A stretch of DNA of 64,000 nucleotides, from NCBI RefSeq assembly GCF_037893015.1, contig NC_133658.1:427395890-427459889 (forward strand). The letters run 5' to 3'. The translations under genes and the position numbers were made by a program. This document shows, one piece after another, positions 61,540 to 64,000 of this stretch (the stretch's first letter is position 1; each line of letters begins with the position of its first letter). The stretch is from Macrotis lagotis (Eukaryota; Chordata; Mammalia; Peramelemorphia; Peramelidae). The notes under the pieces were generated by a model. It was not told where the DNA came from, ran no database searches, and saw nothing but the letters and a program-made list of their open reading frames with translations.

Positions 61540-61990
61540 GGGGGAGCTTTTCTTGATGAAGTCATGCTATTTCTTTGTAATCAGTACTTTCTTCTAAAGA
61601 TATTTATCATCTCTTTAACGATCTACTACAAACTTTTCTCCAGTAATGAAATTCATCCTCATTAAGCATGTAGATTCCCCACCTTTTTTTTGAAAATCAA
61701 GATATTTGCCTTTCTCTAGTCTTGTCCATTCTTCAAAGAAATTTACTGTCTTTCACATATCAATGACAGTGACTCAGCAATCACATCACTGAGTTCTTTT
61801 AGTAGTTAAGAATGTTGATTGTCTGGGTCATATGATTTTAATCTTTCCAGGGTAGTTATGTGTTCTTTTACATAGTTTGGGTATCAATTTCCAATTTCCA
61901 GCTGTTTTTTTTTGTTCTCTCTTTTACAATGCAAAGGAAATTTTTGGAAGAGAAAATAAAGCATTAAAATAAAAATTAAGCAGTTGCTCA
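61540..61990 (-). mobile_element. Antisense LINE RT (right arm and continuation)
   Basis: 61540-61700 is the right arm. 61700-61990 continues in antisense with sequence resembling the region upstream of the RT motif ('cagtgactcagcaatcacat', 'gtctgggtcatatgatttta'). It is probably the rest of the antisense CR1/L3 element at 59990-60937. Confidence 0.6.
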
Positions 61991-62526
61991 TCCTCTCATT
62001 TGTCAATTTTCACTTACTCATCCATCCTATCCAAATATCCTATTCCTTCTCTGATGTACCTCTTCCCCCCAACAAAGATTTTTTAATTACTCTTTTTCTA
62101 GCTTTCCTTAACATTAGATGACTCTTCATCTTGGTATTTCTGATACTGTGCTATATTCTCATATTCATCCTAGGCTACCTACCTATTCTTGCCTCCAGTT
62201 TCTAAAAGTTTCAGTTATTTGTTAATTTCCCTGTGCATCCACATTAATCTCTTTAGATATTTTCTATTTTTTCTTTTCATCAGATTTGCTTTCCTTTGTG
62301 CATTCAGATTAGAATTTCTTTTTCATTCCTCTTGGGATAGCTTCTTCTATAGATTTTTAGCCCAGAAGAGCCAACATCCTTCCTCTGAACTCTTTAAAAT
62401 ATGTGCCTCCAATGTCTAGGGTAAATTTTAGACTGTCCTTGACTTTTCTCTCCTCTATCACAAATTAAGATGGAATGGTCACCTTCCTCACCCCACTCCT
62501 AGATCCCCCATTATTTTGAACCCAGC

Positions 62527-63478
62527 AATTTACAGCTAAGAAAATCAAAGCAATCCATAGTCATATGAAAAATTGCTCCAAATCATCACTTTTTAGAGAA
62601 ATGCAAATTAAGGCATCTCTGAGATACCACCTCACACCTCTCAGACAGGTCAATATGACCAGAAAGGACAATGATCAATGTTGGAAGGTTTGTGGGAAAT
62701 CTGGGACACTAATACATTGTTGGTGGAGCTGTGGATTCATCCATACTTTCTGGAGAGCAATTTGGGATTATGCCCAAAAGGCAACAAAAATGTGCACACC
62801 CTTGGACCCAGCAATACCACTACTGGTCTACACCCTGAAGAGATGATAAAAACAGTAAAAACATCACTTGTACAAAAATATTTATAGCAGCCCTGTTTGT
62901 AGTGGCAAAAAATTAGAAATTAAGTGAATGTTCTTCAATTGGGGAATGGCTTAGCAAACTGTGGTATATGTATGCTATGGAACACTATTGTTCTATTACA
63001 AACAAGGAGGGATGGGAATTCAGGGAAGCCTTGAAAGATTTGCATGAACTGATGCTGAGTGAGATGAGCAGAACGACAAAAACATTGTACACCCTAACAG
63101 CAACATGGAGGTGATGATCAACCCTGATGGAATTGTTCAACCCTTCAGTGCAACAACCAGGGACAATTTTGAGTGATCTGCAATGGAGAATACCATCTGT
63201 ATCCAGAGAAAGAATTATGGACTTGAACAAAGACCAAGGACTATTACTGTCAAATTAAAAAAAATAAAAGCATTATATTATTATGTAATTTTATTACCTT
63301 TTATTTATTTTTCTTCATTAAGGATATGATTTCTCTGTCATCATATTCAAGTGAGATCAATGTATAACATGGAACCAACATAAACACTAACAGAATGCCT
63401 TCTTTGGGGGGTGGGGGGAGGGAAGCAAGAATGGGGGAAAATTGTAAAACTCAAAATAAATAAAATCTTTCTTTAAAA
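62527..63478 (+). mobile_element. 5'-truncated L1 3' end (about 950 bp)
   Basis: The sequence runs from within the ORF2 C-terminal domain through the 3' UTR, with G-rich 'ggggggtggggggaggg' near 63405-63421, to 'aataaataaaatctttcttt' and an A tail. No clear TSD was found. Confidence 0.92.
62565..62846 (+). pseudogene. L1 ORF2 C-terminal domain fragment
   Basis: A 93-codon frame carries the complete Cys/His pattern of the L1 ORF2p C-terminal motif: CWKVC, then H after seven residues, then CWWSC. The frame then breaks at a small deletion ('PLLVYTLKR') where sister copies read 'PLLGLYPEE'. The ATG is internal. The sequence is clearly younger than most L1 pieces here. Confidence 0.88.
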
Positions 63479-63599
63479 AAAAAGAATCAGATCCAGAATA
63501 GATTTTATTTTTTAAAATTAAGACATTTATTTTCTCTTAAAGCTGGGGGTGGTGGGGGGAGGAGCTGCTGGTGGGTAGGAAGGAAGTGGAAGAAAGAAA

Positions 63600-63880
63600 T
63601 ATAAAACCTTTGGAACAAATAAGCACAGTCTAACAAAGACATTTCTCCAAAGGTCACATCTGAAAATGTATTTCCCTGCATCTTGAGTCCATCATCCTTC
63701 TTTATATAGGTAGCATGCATCACCACAAGTTTTTGATTTTTCATTGTGATAACCAGAGTCATTTAAGTCTTTCAAAGTTGTCTGTCTTTAAAATATGGTT
63801 GTTGTATAAATTGTTCTCTTAATTCTTCTCCCTTAATTCTTCATCAGTTCATACTAATCTGGGACTTCCTCTTTTTTAGA
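63600..63880 (-). mobile_element. Antisense L1 3' UTR fragment
   Basis: 'cttgagtccatcatccttct', 'aggtagcatgcatcaccaca', 'taagtctttcaaagttgtct' and 'tgtataaattgttctcttaa' are the reverse of a marsupial L1 3' UTR also present, more diverged, at 1270-1400. Confidence 0.7.
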
Positions 63881-64000
63881 TATTAAAAATAGAATAAAAT
63901 TAGTTTTTAAAGTACAGATTTTTAGTTCTTTCATTAGTTCTAAACTTTCTTTCTCCACCCACCACAAAACCTATTACAAATATGAGAAACAAATTTCTGA

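Overview
This looks like nuclear intergenic DNA from a marsupial. The main clue is the many tRNA-derived SINEs with a GGTTCAAATCC-type B box, a core reading like 'cttaataattacctagctgtgtg' and an end like 'cccattgccttgcaaaaa'. L1 elements of the marsupial type, half-L1-like ORF1-only elements, CORE-SINEs/MIRs, L2 and CR1/L3 relics and RTE-derived repeats agree. The SINE ending resembles that of Australian (dasyurid-like) marsupials more than opossum; that is recollection, not a search. No intact protein-coding gene, rRNA, tRNA or CRISPR array is visible. A 100-base run of N at 4403-4502 shows this is an assembled scaffold.

Layout. 1-4300: old L1 pieces, a SINE with clean target-site duplications (TSDs) and microsatellites. 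4503-7640: a sense L1 ORF2 with its 3' UTR, next to the gap. 7687-13985: a second sense L1, split by a nested ORF1-only element (8154-11378) that carries three antisense SINE-like units. 13987-19345: an antisense L1 fragment and a third sense L1, which holds a 760-bp inverted-plus-direct duplication (17564-18324). 19380-29235: an old antisense L1 interrupted by a nearly full-length antisense L1 (19949-26653) and by a retrocopy of the ESCRT-III gene CHMP3 (27896-28929). 29235-35430: RTE, L2 and antisense L1 relics. 35672-43290: a second ORF1-only element with an endogenous retrovirus-like element in its 3' end. 43340-57300: L2-like, MIR and CORE-SINE relics plus apparently unique AT-rich DNA. 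57500-64000: an unrecognised ORF, a long (TTCC)n tract, a perfect 32-bp palindrome, an antisense CR1/L3 with an inverted segment, and a 5'-truncated L1.

The most interesting point is the retrovirus-like element at 37615-43237. It starts at the inferred transcription start in R, ends just after a polyadenylation site in R, and is flanked by a 15-bp TSD at an A-rich site. That is what L1-mediated retrotransposition of a retroviral transcript would leave, rather than integration of a provirus. Other notable points are nested insertions that give relative ages, recent template-switch-like inverted duplications, and several elements with L1 ORF1 but no ORF2.

All family names rest on pattern recognition without database searches, and element boundaries are approximate unless a TSD is given.
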